A stretch of DNA of 42,418 nt, taken from NCBI GenBank assembly GCA_025350245.1, contig JANXYG010000035.1, forward strand, positions 1 through 42,418, in the 5' to 3' direction. The DNA comes from Betaproteobacteria bacterium (lineage in GTDB: Bacteria; Pseudomonadota; Gammaproteobacteria; Burkholderiales; Ga0077523). Under the pieces are notes generated by a model. The model saw nothing but the letters and a program-made list of their open reading frames with translations, was not told the origin of the DNA and did no database searches. A program made the translations under genes and the position numbers. This document shows, one piece after another, positions 1-6,746 of this stretch (positions are counted from its first letter, which is position 1; each line of letters starts with the position of its first letter).

Positions 1-129
1 AACTCCCCTATGAAATCAGCTTCTCGTGCCACATTTGCACAATCAAACAGACTCACAAAGCGCCGAATCTTCGTGTCTGCATTTTAGATGCAATCGATTG
101 ATATGTATAGTAAATACTGCTTTTCGGTC

Positions 130-225
130 AGGCACAAAGTAGCCAAGGCCATCCCGCCTCCGCAAGTGAGCGCAGATGATGCTGTAGCGGGACGTGCCGT
201 GCTTTTCGCAGTCGATCGATTTCAC
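130..225 (-). pseudogene. N-terminal fragment of a small Cys-containing hypothetical protein
   Basis: The minus strand reads GTG-KSIDCEKHGTSRYSIICAHL and then GLGYFV before similarity appears to stop. This resembles the start of small zinc-ribbon-like proteins that begin with a Cys-x-x-His-Gly motif and a second Cys in an I-C-x-H-L segment. The expected downstream acidic and Cys-rich half is not present, so I read it as a truncated relic. Family assignment rests on memory of the motif and is weak. It begins two bases after the stop of the fragment at 227-440, so the two may once have been adjacent genes. Confidence 0.3.
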
Positions 226-226
226 G

Positions 227-440
227 TCAACGCCTGGCTTTCTCGTACACCGCGACATTACCGGTTCTCGATGACATCACCTGCAACTGGCGCTTGTCCG
301 TGGTCGGGATGAACAGGAACGGCAGAGTCTTGCTGTTCGGCATTACGAACGACGCCTTGACGCCCTCTTCCTTGATCACGTACACGCCAGCAGCCTGCCG
401 CCCTTGCGGCGAGATGTTGACGACCTGGCCGCCTTCGCCG
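227..440 (-). pseudogene. C-terminal fragment of an unidentified protein
   Basis: An open minus-strand frame with no start codon of its own reads GEGGQVVNISPQGRQAAGVY, continues through a segment rich in Lys, Val and Thr (FLFIPTTDKRQLQV), and ends at a TGA at 227-229. Codon use is GC-rich at third positions, as in a real gene. The frame breaks near 440, where the neighbouring PEP-mutase-like remnant begins in another frame. I do not recognise the family. It is probably the 3' end of a decayed gene rather than an expressed one. Confidence 0.3.
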
Positions 441-469
441 AATCTTCAGGGGAGGGCGGCGGGAAATTG

Positions 470-700
470 CTGGAACCAGCGCTTCGATGGTCTTCGGATC
501 CGAGGCCCCCGGCCAGTGAGAATCGCGGCCTCGATGGTATTGCCGACTTCGTCCGGATCCGCGCCGTAGCCCGCCTGGAGATCCGCACTGACCGGCAGCG
601 GGATCGCCGCCGCAATCGCACCGACCCGGTCGAGCATCATCTCGCGGCTCAGTGCCGCTGCTTCATCAGGGAGCCCGAGGGAGAAGCACACGCCCGCGCT
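470..700 (-). pseudogene. Fragment of an isocitrate lyase/PEP mutase family protein
   Basis: The minus-strand translation CFSLGLPDEAAALSREMML, followed by AAAIPLPVSADLQAGYG and EVGNTIEAAI, matches the core of the phosphoenolpyruvate mutase/isocitrate lyase superfamily. In intact relatives the segment P-V-(S/T)-A-D-x-(E/Q)-A-G-Y-G forms the metal and substrate site. Here the DLEAGYG-type motif reads DLQAGYG. After TIEAAI the family normally continues with a G-x-N-x-E-D strand, but the frame turns into unrelated Arg/Pro-rich sequence, and nothing upstream supplies the N-terminal barrel strands. It covers perhaps a quarter of the family length, so it is a pseudogene relic. Confidence 0.55.
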
Positions 701-759
701 CGCGTTGATTCATGGTGAAGGTCCGCGTGTCGGATGGAAGCTGGCGTCGGGCGGCGGTG

Positions 760-1032
760 CCCATCCAACGGGTTGGTGGCCACCGACAACGGCTCTCGCA
801 AGGCGCATACCGTGTACTTCTGGCCGTACCGGCTACTCTCTCCTGGGAGTGCCTCGCCCGTGGTCGCATGGGCCAGGAGGTCGACTCGTAGTTGCTCCCA
901 GTCCTGCTGCGTGTATCCGAGCGGGAAGAAGACGGCGGACTTGAAGCGGCCGATTGGGTGGCTGGGAGAAAGCAGGTAGTCGCGAACCTTGCTCAGCAGC
1001 TCGACGATGGCCCTGGAGGCGTTTGGAAGCAT
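760..1032 (-). pseudogene. DUF6883-like gene remnant, C-terminus frameshifted
   Basis: From an ATG at 1032-1030 the minus strand encodes MLPNASRAIVELLSKVRDYL, then SPSHPIGRFKSAVFFPLGY and later SRYGQKYTV. This is the layout of the DUF6883 family (K-x-R-D-Y-x-L, then G-x-F-K, then Y-G-Q-x-Y). Family members are about 110 residues. The first 75 or so are intact here, but the last beta strands are lost: the frame runs into unrelated sequence and on into the PEP-mutase relic. DUF6883 proteins have no well-established function and some sit beside toxin or mobile genes (family knowledge, moderately sure). Probably not functional. Confidence 0.5.
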
Positions 1033-1154
1033 CGCCAAGTGTAGGCGATGGCCTTGGTCTGGTGGACTCTCCGGGCAACCGACATTCGACCATCGCAAAG
1101 CCGTAGACAACGCCCCGCATCACTGACGCCCGATGGCAGGCGCCGCCGACCGCA

Positions 1155-1425
1155 GGGCGTCCGCCACGCGCAATCGCCGGGTGCGTGGACACCGTGCGGC
1201 AAAACTTGAAGGCCGGGCTCATCGACGAGATCCATCTGGCACTGGCGCCGACGCTGCTGGGCAGGGGCGAAGCGCTGCTCACCGGCATCGGCATGATCGC
1301 CGCCGGCTTCAGCAGCACGCAGCACGCAGCACGCAGCACGCAGCACGCAGCACGCAGCACGTGAGCACGTGAGCACGCCGCGAGCGATGCATGTGGTGCT
1401 GACCAAGGGCCGGGAAGCTGGATGA
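1155..1425 (+). pseudogene. C-terminal remnant of a RibD/DHFR-type reductase broken by a 7-bp repeat
   Basis: The plus-strand frame reads CVDTVRQNLKAGLIDEIHLA, then LAPTLLGRGEALLTG and AAGFSS. This is the typical C-terminus of RibD_C/dihydrofolate-reductase-like proteins (V-x-Q-x-L-x-A-G-L-I-D-E, P-V-L-L-G-x-G). In intact relatives the chain ends in a strand such as T-H-V-V-L-T-K. That strand (AMHVVLTKGREAG, stop 1423-1425) is present but in a different frame, because an expanded 7-bp repeat lies between the two parts and the first frame reaches TGA inside the repeat tract. No N-terminal half (G-x-x-T motif, NADPH loop) is seen upstream. Its 3' end converges with the CWC gene at 1431. Confidence 0.6.
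1314..1378 (+). repeat. 7-bp short tandem repeat (AGCACGC)n
   Basis: Six perfect AGCACGC units (1314-1355) are followed by AGCACGT (1356-1362) and two 8-bp variants, GAGCACGT and GAGCACGC (1363-1378). The unit is not a multiple of three, so changes in copy number shift the reading frame. It sits inside the RibD/DHFR-like remnant and separates two frames of the same protein family. Confidence 0.9.
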
Positions 1426-1430
1426 TGGCC

Positions 1431-1643
1431 TCAGTTCACCGACGTGGTCTTCGTTCTCGCCGCACAGGCTTTGCAGATGCAGGCCTTGCCGCGCTTCGGC
1501 GCTGGCACCAGGGCCAAGACATCCGGAGGAAACCGAACTGCACTGCACCAGCACGGTTGCTCGAACGAGCCGGTACGGGCAACCGCACACTCGTTGGCTC
1601 CTCCGCAGAGGGGGCATGCGTGTTCAGGCAGCGGTACGAGCAT
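1431..1643 (-). CDS. Cysteine-rich CWC family protein
   Basis: A 70-residue Cys-rich protein. It has the pattern C-P-x-C-G-G (Cys10, Cys13), Cys19, C-W-C (Cys31, Cys33) and C-I-C-x-x-C (Cys55, Cys57, Cys60). This is the signature of the Cys_rich_CWC family, small presumably zinc-binding proteins of unknown role that are common in Beta- and Gammaproteobacteria. The length is normal for the family. The ATG at 1643 has only a weak ribosome site, so the start is the least certain part. It lies 52 bases after the monooxygenase-like gene on the same strand and may be co-transcribed with it. No signal peptide or membrane segment is visible. Confidence 0.75.
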   Translation of the reverse strand: MLVPLPEHACPLCGGANECAVARTGSFEQPCWCSAVRFPPDVLALVPAPKRGKACICKACAARTKTTSVN

Positions 1644-1695
1644 GCGGGAAATTGGAGCTTCCGGCTGTTCGAGGTGCGCCGTGCCGATCCAACGC

Positions 1696-2004
1696 TCAGA
1701 CCGGCGAGAAAACGCGTACTTCGATGCCCTTGACGAAAGCCTTCACTTTTGGCCGGTAGGCCTGCATGTGCGGCGCGACGAGGTGCGCTTTCAGGGCAGC
1801 GGCATCTGCCCATCTCTCGATGATCGTGATCTTGTCCGGGCCGATCTTGAACTGGGTCGGAATCCCGGTTTCCGCGTCGATGGTCGGGAAGTAGTCGATG
1901 CAGCCCGCTTCCGCCTTGACGTCAGGGACGATCTTGCGGAACTCCGTCAGGAACTGGTCGCGCGTTCCCGGATTGAGGTCGACGGTGGCGACGACGTGGA
2001 TCAT
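1696..2004 (-). CDS. Antibiotic biosynthesis monooxygenase (ABM)/YgiN-like protein
   Basis: A 102-residue protein starting MIHVVATVDLNPGTRDQFL, followed by V-x-A-E-x-G-C-x-x-Y and, later, IIERWADAAALKAHL and a terminal P-H segment. This is the dimeric alpha+beta-barrel ABM fold, whose family members include quinol monooxygenases (YgiN) and heme-degrading enzymes. The Glu-x-Trp (E-R-W) and the Leu-x-x-His of the family core are present. The start is fixed by an AGGAG eight or so bases before the ATG at 2004. It lies between the GFA protein upstream and the CWC protein downstream, all on the minus strand. The likely job is oxidation or binding of a small quinone-like or aromatic compound. The substrate cannot be told from sequence. 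Confidence 0.85.
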   Translation of the reverse strand: MIHVVATVDLNPGTRDQFLTEFRKIVPDVKAEAGCIDYFPTIDAETGIPTQFKIGPDKITIIERWADAAALKAHLVAPHMQAYRPKVKAFVKGIEVRVFSPV

Positions 2005-2177
2005 GCTGTTCTCCTGAGTGGAATGAATCAAATCGTGCTCGGTGGATACGAATCCGGCAGCGCCGAGCAAGGCGTCGCCTGCCCGAAGAATACCGTGAGT
2101 GCGCGCCTGGAAAAAAGATCGGACCGGCTCCTCGCGGCAGCAGCCAGAACTCGCCGCAAGCGCAACCGTCATGGCGC

Positions 2178-2633
2178 TCACCATTTGAAGCGCGCATCCG
2201 GCAACTCGTCGAACTGCGGCAGGTCGTCGGTGATCTCGAACCACGGCGCCTTCGACGCCACATGCACATGACATCGGGCCCTGACCTGGGGATCGTCGTC
2301 GAGCACCCCGAGTGCCAGGCCGTAGACGTGAGGCCGCGCATCGAACGTGCTGATGAGATTGGCGCCGCACACCGAGCAGAAGCTTCGGTACAACCCGGGC
2401 GACGACTCGCAGTAGCGCACCAGATCCTCGCCTTTCGTCCAGCGAAAGTCAGCCGACTTGATCCGGGCCCGGGCGCGAAAGGCCGTGCCGTGAGCCTTGC
2501 GACACATCGTGCAATGGCAATACAAGGCGTCGGTGACAGGGCCGTCGATGGCGAATGCCACACCTTGGCACAGGCAGCTACCGCGAAGCATGGTGGGCGC
2601 CTTGTCGACATTCAACTTCGTAGATGCGGTCAT
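2178..2633 (-). CDS. GFA (CENP-V/formaldehyde-activating-like) zinc protein
   Basis: A 151-residue protein with the full zinc ligand set of the GFA/CENP-V fold: C-L-C (Cys20, Cys22), C-H-C-x-x-C (Cys39, Cys41, Cys44) and F-C-S-V-C-G (Cys86, Cys89). The family is named after glutathione-dependent formaldehyde-activating enzyme, but most members have no proven reaction, so the specific activity is unknown. The N-terminal 14 residues precede the usual family start. A shorter start at Met15 is possible, but neither ATG has a strong ribosome site. It is the first gene of the short minus-strand cluster with the ABM and CWC genes, with a 173-base gap before the next gene. The lower-GC Fic island begins just upstream. 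Confidence 0.85.
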   Translation of the reverse strand: MTASTKLNVDKAPTMLRGSCLCQGVAFAIDGPVTDALYCHCTMCRKAHGTAFRARARIKSADFRWTKGEDLVRYCESSPGLYRSFCSVCGANLISTFDARPHVYGLALGVLDDDPQVRARCHVHVASKAPWFEITDDLPQFDELPDARFKW

Positions 2634-2670
2634 TCAGGAGCAAAAAGACCGCAGACGATCTCCTTCTAGC

Positions 2671-4008
2671 CTAGAGTTTGACCTGACCAACTAGCGCTTC
2701 GGCGATTTTTGCTGCTAGCTCAGTCGTCTGAACTCTCAGAATCGAGTCGTCCGCAAGTCGGGCAATCCACTCATCACCATTCCCTGCCCTCGAGGTAACT
2801 TCTGGCGCGAAGGGAGAGTTCTCGCCGTCAGCGAGCCATTTTGGGAAATTCAAGGGGTTCTTCGACGACCAATACAGAGATGGCCCACCATCGTAGTTCA
2901 TCGCTTGATACATTCGATCGCTACGATGACCAATAAATGCAAGCTTTTCAAGCCGCGGAACGCTTGGAATATCGATACCGACGGTGAATGCCCAACTCCG
3001 CGCAACGCTTCGTCCTCCACATACTTCCAAGTAGTCGTCCAAGTCGAGTGGTGAGTCGTACAGGCGGATGCTCCCTGTTCCCCCGACGGACTCGAGAAGT
3101 TGAGTCAAGCGATGTCCGATTATCGAAGCCAGTAGTTTTACACTTGTTTCCCAGATATAGAGCTGCTTCTCTTGCATCTGGCGAATCTTCTCAACGACGG
3201 GATTGAAGCCCTGCTTTTGTTTTGCAGACAGTTCGAGCCCAGTAAGTGCCCCTTCAATTCGATCAAATATTAGTTCTAAGAAAGATCGAATGTCACCGCC
3301 TTCGTCGGACTCAGCCAAGGCTTCAATATAACGATCACGCTCCTTCTTCTTAATAATTATTGGAGGATAACCTGCTCGGATGAGTTCAAGGTTCCCTATC
3401 GCCCTAGAGATCCGCCCATTGCCATCAATGAACGGATGCACGTGAGTAAGCCAAGCGTGGAGCACGGCCGAGCGGACCGGTGCGGGTAGTGTGATGTTTT
3501 CTGCAGACCAAGACTGCCATTCGGCCATCATGGACATGATGTGCTCCCAAGTTTTCGGGGGAGTGTGTTTTGCGCCGCGGATCGTTACCCTATCCTTGCG
3601 AAATATTCCTGCGCCGAATCGATCGCCAAGAAGAAGGGCATGCACTTCATGCAGCTGGTGGATGTCAGTAGGGTGTTTCTTGTCACGTGCAAGCTCTGTG
3701 ATACGCGTTAGTGCGCGGTCTAGCGCCATCGCGTCTTTGGCATATGCCGGGTCGTGACCGGTAATTGTTATGCCTTTCAACACCGCAAGTTCCGTCTCGC
3801 CAGCGGACAGGGTACTGCCTTCTATTGCATTTGACTCGGCGACTTGTTCGAAGCGCTTCTCACCGTAGTAGTCTCTGACGGTTTGCGCGGTTAGCGTCCC
3901 GTTGCGGCGCAGCAGTGAGACACGCTCCTCTATAGCATCAAGTCGAGCCTTTACTTGTTCGGACGCTTTCTGGTCAAGGAGGTATGGAGTGCCTTCTAGA
4001 TTGAACAC
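2671..4008 (-). CDS. Fic family protein (class II-type, intact autoinhibitory motif)
   Basis: A protein of about 445 residues. Fic proteins transfer AMP (sometimes other phosphate-containing groups) from a nucleotide to a Ser, Thr or Tyr of a target. The canonical motif HPFIDGNGRISR is at residues 191-202. The N-terminal inhibitory helix S-N-A-I-E-G (59-64) matches (S/T)xxxE(G/N) of class II enzymes, with the flap near 134-151. After the Fic core a tail of about 180 residues (from roughly 265) is not one I recognise and lacks an obvious winged helix. I chose the GTG at 4008, which has GGAG eight bases upstream. A TTG at 4035 would add nine residues but has no such site. GC content and codon use are clearly lower than in all neighbouring genes, which suggests transfer. 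No antitoxin partner is needed for class II proteins and none is seen. Confidence 0.85.
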   Translation of the reverse strand: MFNLEGTPYLLDQKASEQVKARLDAIEERVSLLRRNGTLTAQTVRDYYGEKRFEQVAESNAIEGSTLSAGETELAVLKGITITGHDPAYAKDAMALDRALTRITELARDKKHPTDIHQLHEVHALLLGDRFGAGIFRKDRVTIRGAKHTPPKTWEHIMSMMAEWQSWSAENITLPAPVRSAVLHAWLTHVHPFIDGNGRISRAIGNLELIRAGYPPIIIKKKERDRYIEALAESDEGGDIRSFLELIFDRIEGALTGLELSAKQKQGFNPVVEKIRQMQEKQLYIWETSVKLLASIIGHRLTQLLESVGGTGSIRLYDSPLDLDDYLEVCGGRSVARSWAFTVGIDIPSVPRLEKLAFIGHRSDRMYQAMNYDGGPSLYWSSKNPLNFPKWLADGENSPFAPEVTSRAGNGDEWIARLADDSILRVQTTELAAKIAEALVGQVKL

Positions 4009-4263
4009 GCGAATCTCCAAATGAATACGAACCAATTACGCCACGGACCAAGTGCGGTGGCTTGACTGGGCGATCGCCGCGACGGAGAGGCAGGGGCGCG
4101 CAGGGCGATCTGCGTTGTGCGTGCTGGATTGCACGACGAGAATCGGTTTGGGATTCTTGAGATACCCACATTGCATTTCGTCCGATAAGCGGCCGAAGCA
4201 CGATGGGCTAAAAAGGCCATTTAGGCGAACAATTTAAGGACAATAAATAACGAGAAGGCTAGA

Positions 4264-4365
4264 TCAAAGATCCTCACTGAGCGTGCCTGTTTCTACACGT
4301 GCGAGTAGCTCTTCGGAGTCCATTCGTTGATAGATGGTCCTCAGGTCATCAGCGCGTGCGGTCAT
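4264..4365 (-). CDS. Small 33-residue ORF, possibly a truncated hypothetical
   Basis: The ORF starts MTARADDLRTIYQRMDSEEL and ends with a short T-L-S-E-D-L segment. A GAGGGG sequence sits about seven bases before the ATG at 4365. The pattern Y-x-x-M-x-x-E-E-L-L resembles the N-terminus of small hypothetical proteins that begin with a short helix of the form YxxMSDEELL and then continue for 60 or more residues. Here the chain stops after 33 residues, so it may be a stub. It lies upstream of the Fic gene on the same strand, 255 bases away. Expression is uncertain. Confidence 0.35.
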   Translation of the reverse strand: MTARADDLRTIYQRMDSEELLARVETGTLSEDL

Positions 4366-4540
4366 AGAAATCGCCCCTCATCAGGTGTTGCACTTCAGAT
4401 TTGAGTCCGCCAGCGATCAACGCTACCCACGCCGTCCCGGAGAGACAAGCAGACCGCCCGGACAACGTCGTCCTCCGTCATATACCTAAATCCGTGAGCT
4501 CGCCTCTGCAATCGCGCACCCTGAGGGTGCAACCCTAAAA

Positions 4541-4666
4541 AGGTAAGGTCACTGATTCAGGATAGGCTTTCCAGGTAAGCCCAACGTAGACCTGAATCGG
4601 TAGCTAAACCTCGGTAAGGTGAAACTTTCACGGTACTGTCCCACAGAGGTTAAGTCACGGATTCAG
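4541..4666. repeat. Cluster of three alternating REP-like units
   Basis: A 20-bp unit with consensus AGGTWARGTCACNGATTCAG occurs directly at 4541-4560 and 4647-4666 (17 of 20 identical) and inverted, more degenerate, at 4592-4611. Neighbouring units can therefore pair (for example CTGATTCAGG at 4552-4561 with CCTGAATCGG at 4591-4600). Smaller palindromes lie in or beside the cluster: GCACCC-TGA-GGGTGC (4516-4530), GTGAAA-C-TTTCAC (4619-4631), and GTGAAACT (4619-4626) with AGTTTCAC (4667-4674). This looks like a REP/BIME-type or other small mobile palindromic array. No transposase gene is present here. Confidence 0.5.
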
Positions 4667-4688
4667 AGTTTCACAATTTTACCTGACC

Positions 4689-4813
4689 CAATGCTGTTGC
4701 GTTAGGGACTTTTCATAGCTAGCACGGATTCTTGTGCGCCGTTATCTGACCGGGGTCCCACCGAAGGCGCCCGCACGAAAGTCACGGCCCGGCGCCTTAA
4801 CGCAACAGTATTG
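4689..4813. mobile_element. 125-bp MITE-like element with terminal inverted repeats
   Basis: The left end CAATGCTGTTGCGTTAGGG (4689-4707) and the right end CCTTAACGCAACAGTATTG (4795-4813) are inverted copies with 17 of 19 bases matching. The 87 bases between them carry no convincing gene. No clear target-site duplication is visible at the flanks. A non-autonomous insertion element or the fused ends of a lost insertion sequence are the simplest readings. The whole stretch 4366-4877 holds no protein gene, only this element and the REP-like cluster. Confidence 0.5.
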
Positions 4814-4877
4814 CTACCAGACCATGTCGTCGTCGTGCGCAACGTCCAGCATTTTGACTGCGTCCCCCGCCCGCTCC

Positions 4878-6131
4878 TCACCTCCCTCCATACCAAACCC
4901 GATATACCGCCCCTGCATGATCATCCGACACCAGTATCGATCCGTCATCCAGCTGCGCAACATCCACCGGCCGCCCGAGATACTTCCCGGCCTCGTTCAT
5001 CCACCCCTCCGCGAACGGCGTCGGCTTGCCTGCTGGCTTCCCGTCCTTCACGGGCACCCACATCACGCGGGCGCCTATCGGATCGCTGCGGTTCCACGAG
5101 CCGTGCTGGGCCCAGAAGTAGCCGCCGCGATAGGGCTCGGGAAACTGCTTGCCGGTGTAGAACATCGCGCCCATGTCGGCGGCGTGGGCGTCGTGCTCCA
5201 GCACCGGAAAGACCGCGTCGGCGGGCGGGATCGATGCCTTGTAGTCAGCGGTGCGCACCCGGCCGCCGCCGTACCACGGGAAGCCGAAGTGCTGACCGGC
5301 CTTGGTGCTGATATTGGTTTCGCCGGGCGGGATGGTGTCGCCCATGCCGTCCACCTGGTGGTCGTTCCACCAGAGGGTGCCGTTGGTGTGGAAGGCGATG
5401 CCGGCGGGGTTGCGGGCGCCGCGGGCGAAGACCTCGCGGTTCCGGCCGTCGGAGTCGAGGCGGATGATGCCGCCGATGCCGGTCTCGTCATACCGCGCGA
5501 GCTTGCCGGCGGGCGGCACGTTGTAGGGCTGGCCCAGGGTGATGTAGAGCTTGCCGTCGGGTCCCTGTTTGATGACCCGGGCGCCGTGGTTCTGGCTTTC
5601 CTCGTCGGGTGGGATCAGTTTGCCTTGTGGCACCACACTGAAGGCGGGGATGTCGGCGCTCTCGTAGCGCGCTTCGGCGGCCGGGAAGACCAGCACACGG
5701 TTGAGTTCGACGACGTAAAGTCCGCCGTCGCTCGACAGGGCAACGCCGTTGGCGACATTGAACTCGACGCCCGGCGCGAATGGCCTGACATCATCGGCGA
5801 CGAAGTTGTGGTTGCGGTCGGTCACCGCCCACACGCGGCCTCTGCGGGTGCCCACGAACACGACCCCGGTGGCCGGGCCCACGGCCATATAGCGGGCGCC
5901 GGGCGCCACGGCATAGAGATCGATCCTGAAGCCTTCGGGCAGGCGGATGCGCTTGAGCATCTCGCGGATGGCCTCGGCTTGCGGGCCGGTCTGCGGCACG
6001 GCGGCGTTATCCGCCGCGTTGGTGGCCTTGAGCACCGGCAGGCGTTCCAGCCGCGACGTGTCCTGCGCGTGGAGGGCGGGAGCGCCCGCGACCAGGGCGA
6101 TGGCTGCGGTAGCGGACAAAAGTATTCTCAT
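4878..6131 (-). CDS. PQQ-dependent sugar dehydrogenase-like periplasmic protein
   Basis: A 417-residue protein with a signal peptide (residues 1-22, cleavage after LHAQ or just before it). It is built as a six-bladed beta propeller of the soluble glucose dehydrogenase/sorbosone dehydrogenase family. Family motifs include LPEGF(R/x)I near residue 63, N-H-G-A-R-V followed by G-P-D-G-K-L-Y-I-T-L-G (the N-H-G histidine is the usual catalytic-site residue), R-N-P-A-G-I-A-F, and the closing R-P-V-D-V-x-Q-x-D-D-G-S-I-L-V-S-D-D. Family enzymes oxidise sugars or related alcohols with PQQ in the periplasm. The actual substrate is unknown. AGGAG precedes the ATG at 6131. It is divergent from the carboxymuconolactone-decarboxylase-like gene, with 103 bases between them. 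No pqq synthesis genes are in the window. Confidence 0.85.
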   Translation of the reverse strand: MRILLSATAAIALVAGAPALHAQDTSRLERLPVLKATNAADNAAVPQTGPQAEAIREMLKRIRLPEGFRIDLYAVAPGARYMAVGPATGVVFVGTRRGRVWAVTDRNHNFVADDVRPFAPGVEFNVANGVALSSDGGLYVVELNRVLVFPAAEARYESADIPAFSVVPQGKLIPPDEESQNHGARVIKQGPDGKLYITLGQPYNVPPAGKLARYDETGIGGIIRLDSDGRNREVFARGARNPAGIAFHTNGTLWWNDHQVDGMGDTIPPGETNISTKAGQHFGFPWYGGGRVRTADYKASIPPADAVFPVLEHDAHAADMGAMFYTGKQFPEPYRGGYFWAQHGSWNRSDPIGARVMWVPVKDGKPAGKPTPFAEGWMNEAGKYLGRPVDVAQLDDGSILVSDDHAGAVYRVWYGGR

Positions 6132-6234
6132 GGCGGCGCTCCTGGTGGCGGGCAGGCACAGGCCGGACGATGGCCCGGATGCGTCGCCCGTAGTATTCCA
6201 CTCGTTGCGACCACCACACGAAAGGAAAATTGCG

Positions 6235-6612
6235 ATGAACCAGGAATTGTTCGACCGCGGACTCGAGACCCGCCGCGAGGTGCTCGGCGCGGACTATGTG
6301 GATGCCGCCATCGCCAAGGCGGACGACTTCAGCCGACCGATGCAGGAACTGGTCACGCAGTACGCCTGGGGCGAGATCTGGAATCGCCCGGGGCTGGACC
6401 GGCGCACGCGCAGCCTGCTCAACCTGGCGATGCTGATGGCGCTCAACCGCCCGCACGAGCTCAAGCTGCATGTGCGCGGGGCGATCAACAACGGCGTGAC
6501 GAAGGACGAGATCCGGGAGGTGTTCCTGCACGCCTCGGTCTATTGCGGCGCGCCAGCCGCGCTCGACAGCTTTCGCAACGCGAAGGAGGTGTTCACCGAA
6601 CTCGGGATCTGA
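6235..6612 (+). CDS. Carboxymuconolactone decarboxylase family protein
   Basis: A 125-residue protein that covers the whole carboxymuconolactone decarboxylase (CMD) fold at its usual length for PcaC-like proteins. It begins MNQELFDRGLETRREVLGAD. The core holds W-G-E-I-W-x-R-P-G-L-D-R-R-T-R-S-L, H-E-L-K-L-H-V-R-G-A-x-x-N-G and E-I-x-E-V-x-L-H-A-S-V-Y-C-G. The H-V-x-x-A-x-x-N-G-x-x-x-x-E-I-x-E pattern and the final Tyr-Cys-Gly-Pro-type turn (here Y-C-G-A-P) match true PcaC. 4-Carboxymuconolactone decarboxylase acts in protocatechuate degradation, but no other pca genes are nearby, so a relative with another substrate is equally possible. AAAGG lies ahead of the ATG at 6235. The terminator just beyond its stop belongs to the opposite strand. 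Confidence 0.85.
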   Translation: MNQELFDRGLETRREVLGADYVDAAIAKADDFSRPMQELVTQYAWGEIWNRPGLDRRTRSLLNLAMLMALNRPHELKLHVRGAINNGVTKDEIREVFLHASVYCGAPAALDSFRNAKEVFTELGI

Positions 6613-6617
6613 ACAAC

Positions 6618-6656
6618 AAAAAAAAGGACGGAAATGCTGTCGGGAGCATTCCCGTC
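6618..6656 (-). terminator. Rho-independent terminator of the DegP-like gene
   Basis: On the minus strand the arms GACGGGAATGCT (6656-6645) and AGCATTTCCGTC (6638-6627) pair in 11 of 12 positions around a six-base loop. One C later come eight T residues (6625-6618). This is a canonical intrinsic terminator about 90 bases past the stop of the protease gene. Its plus-strand reading has no T run, so it is unlikely to stop the convergent gene ending at 6612. Confidence 0.85.
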
Positions 6657-6746
6657 TGAAGCCGACCTGGCCTATCGGGGGAGGGCGCTGGGTCGGGGGA
6701 AGACCACCTCGGAGAAACCTACTGCGTCACCTGAAAATCCGTTTAC

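Noticed and set aside
1314-1378. Possible CRISPR-like repeat
   Set aside because: The unit is 7 bp with no spacers, so it is a short tandem repeat.
4734-6659. 641-codon plus-strand open frame opposite the PQQ sugar dehydrogenase
   Set aside because: It is the antisense shadow of a well-supported gene in GC-rich sequence; its translation has no family motifs and runs through the divergent promoter region.
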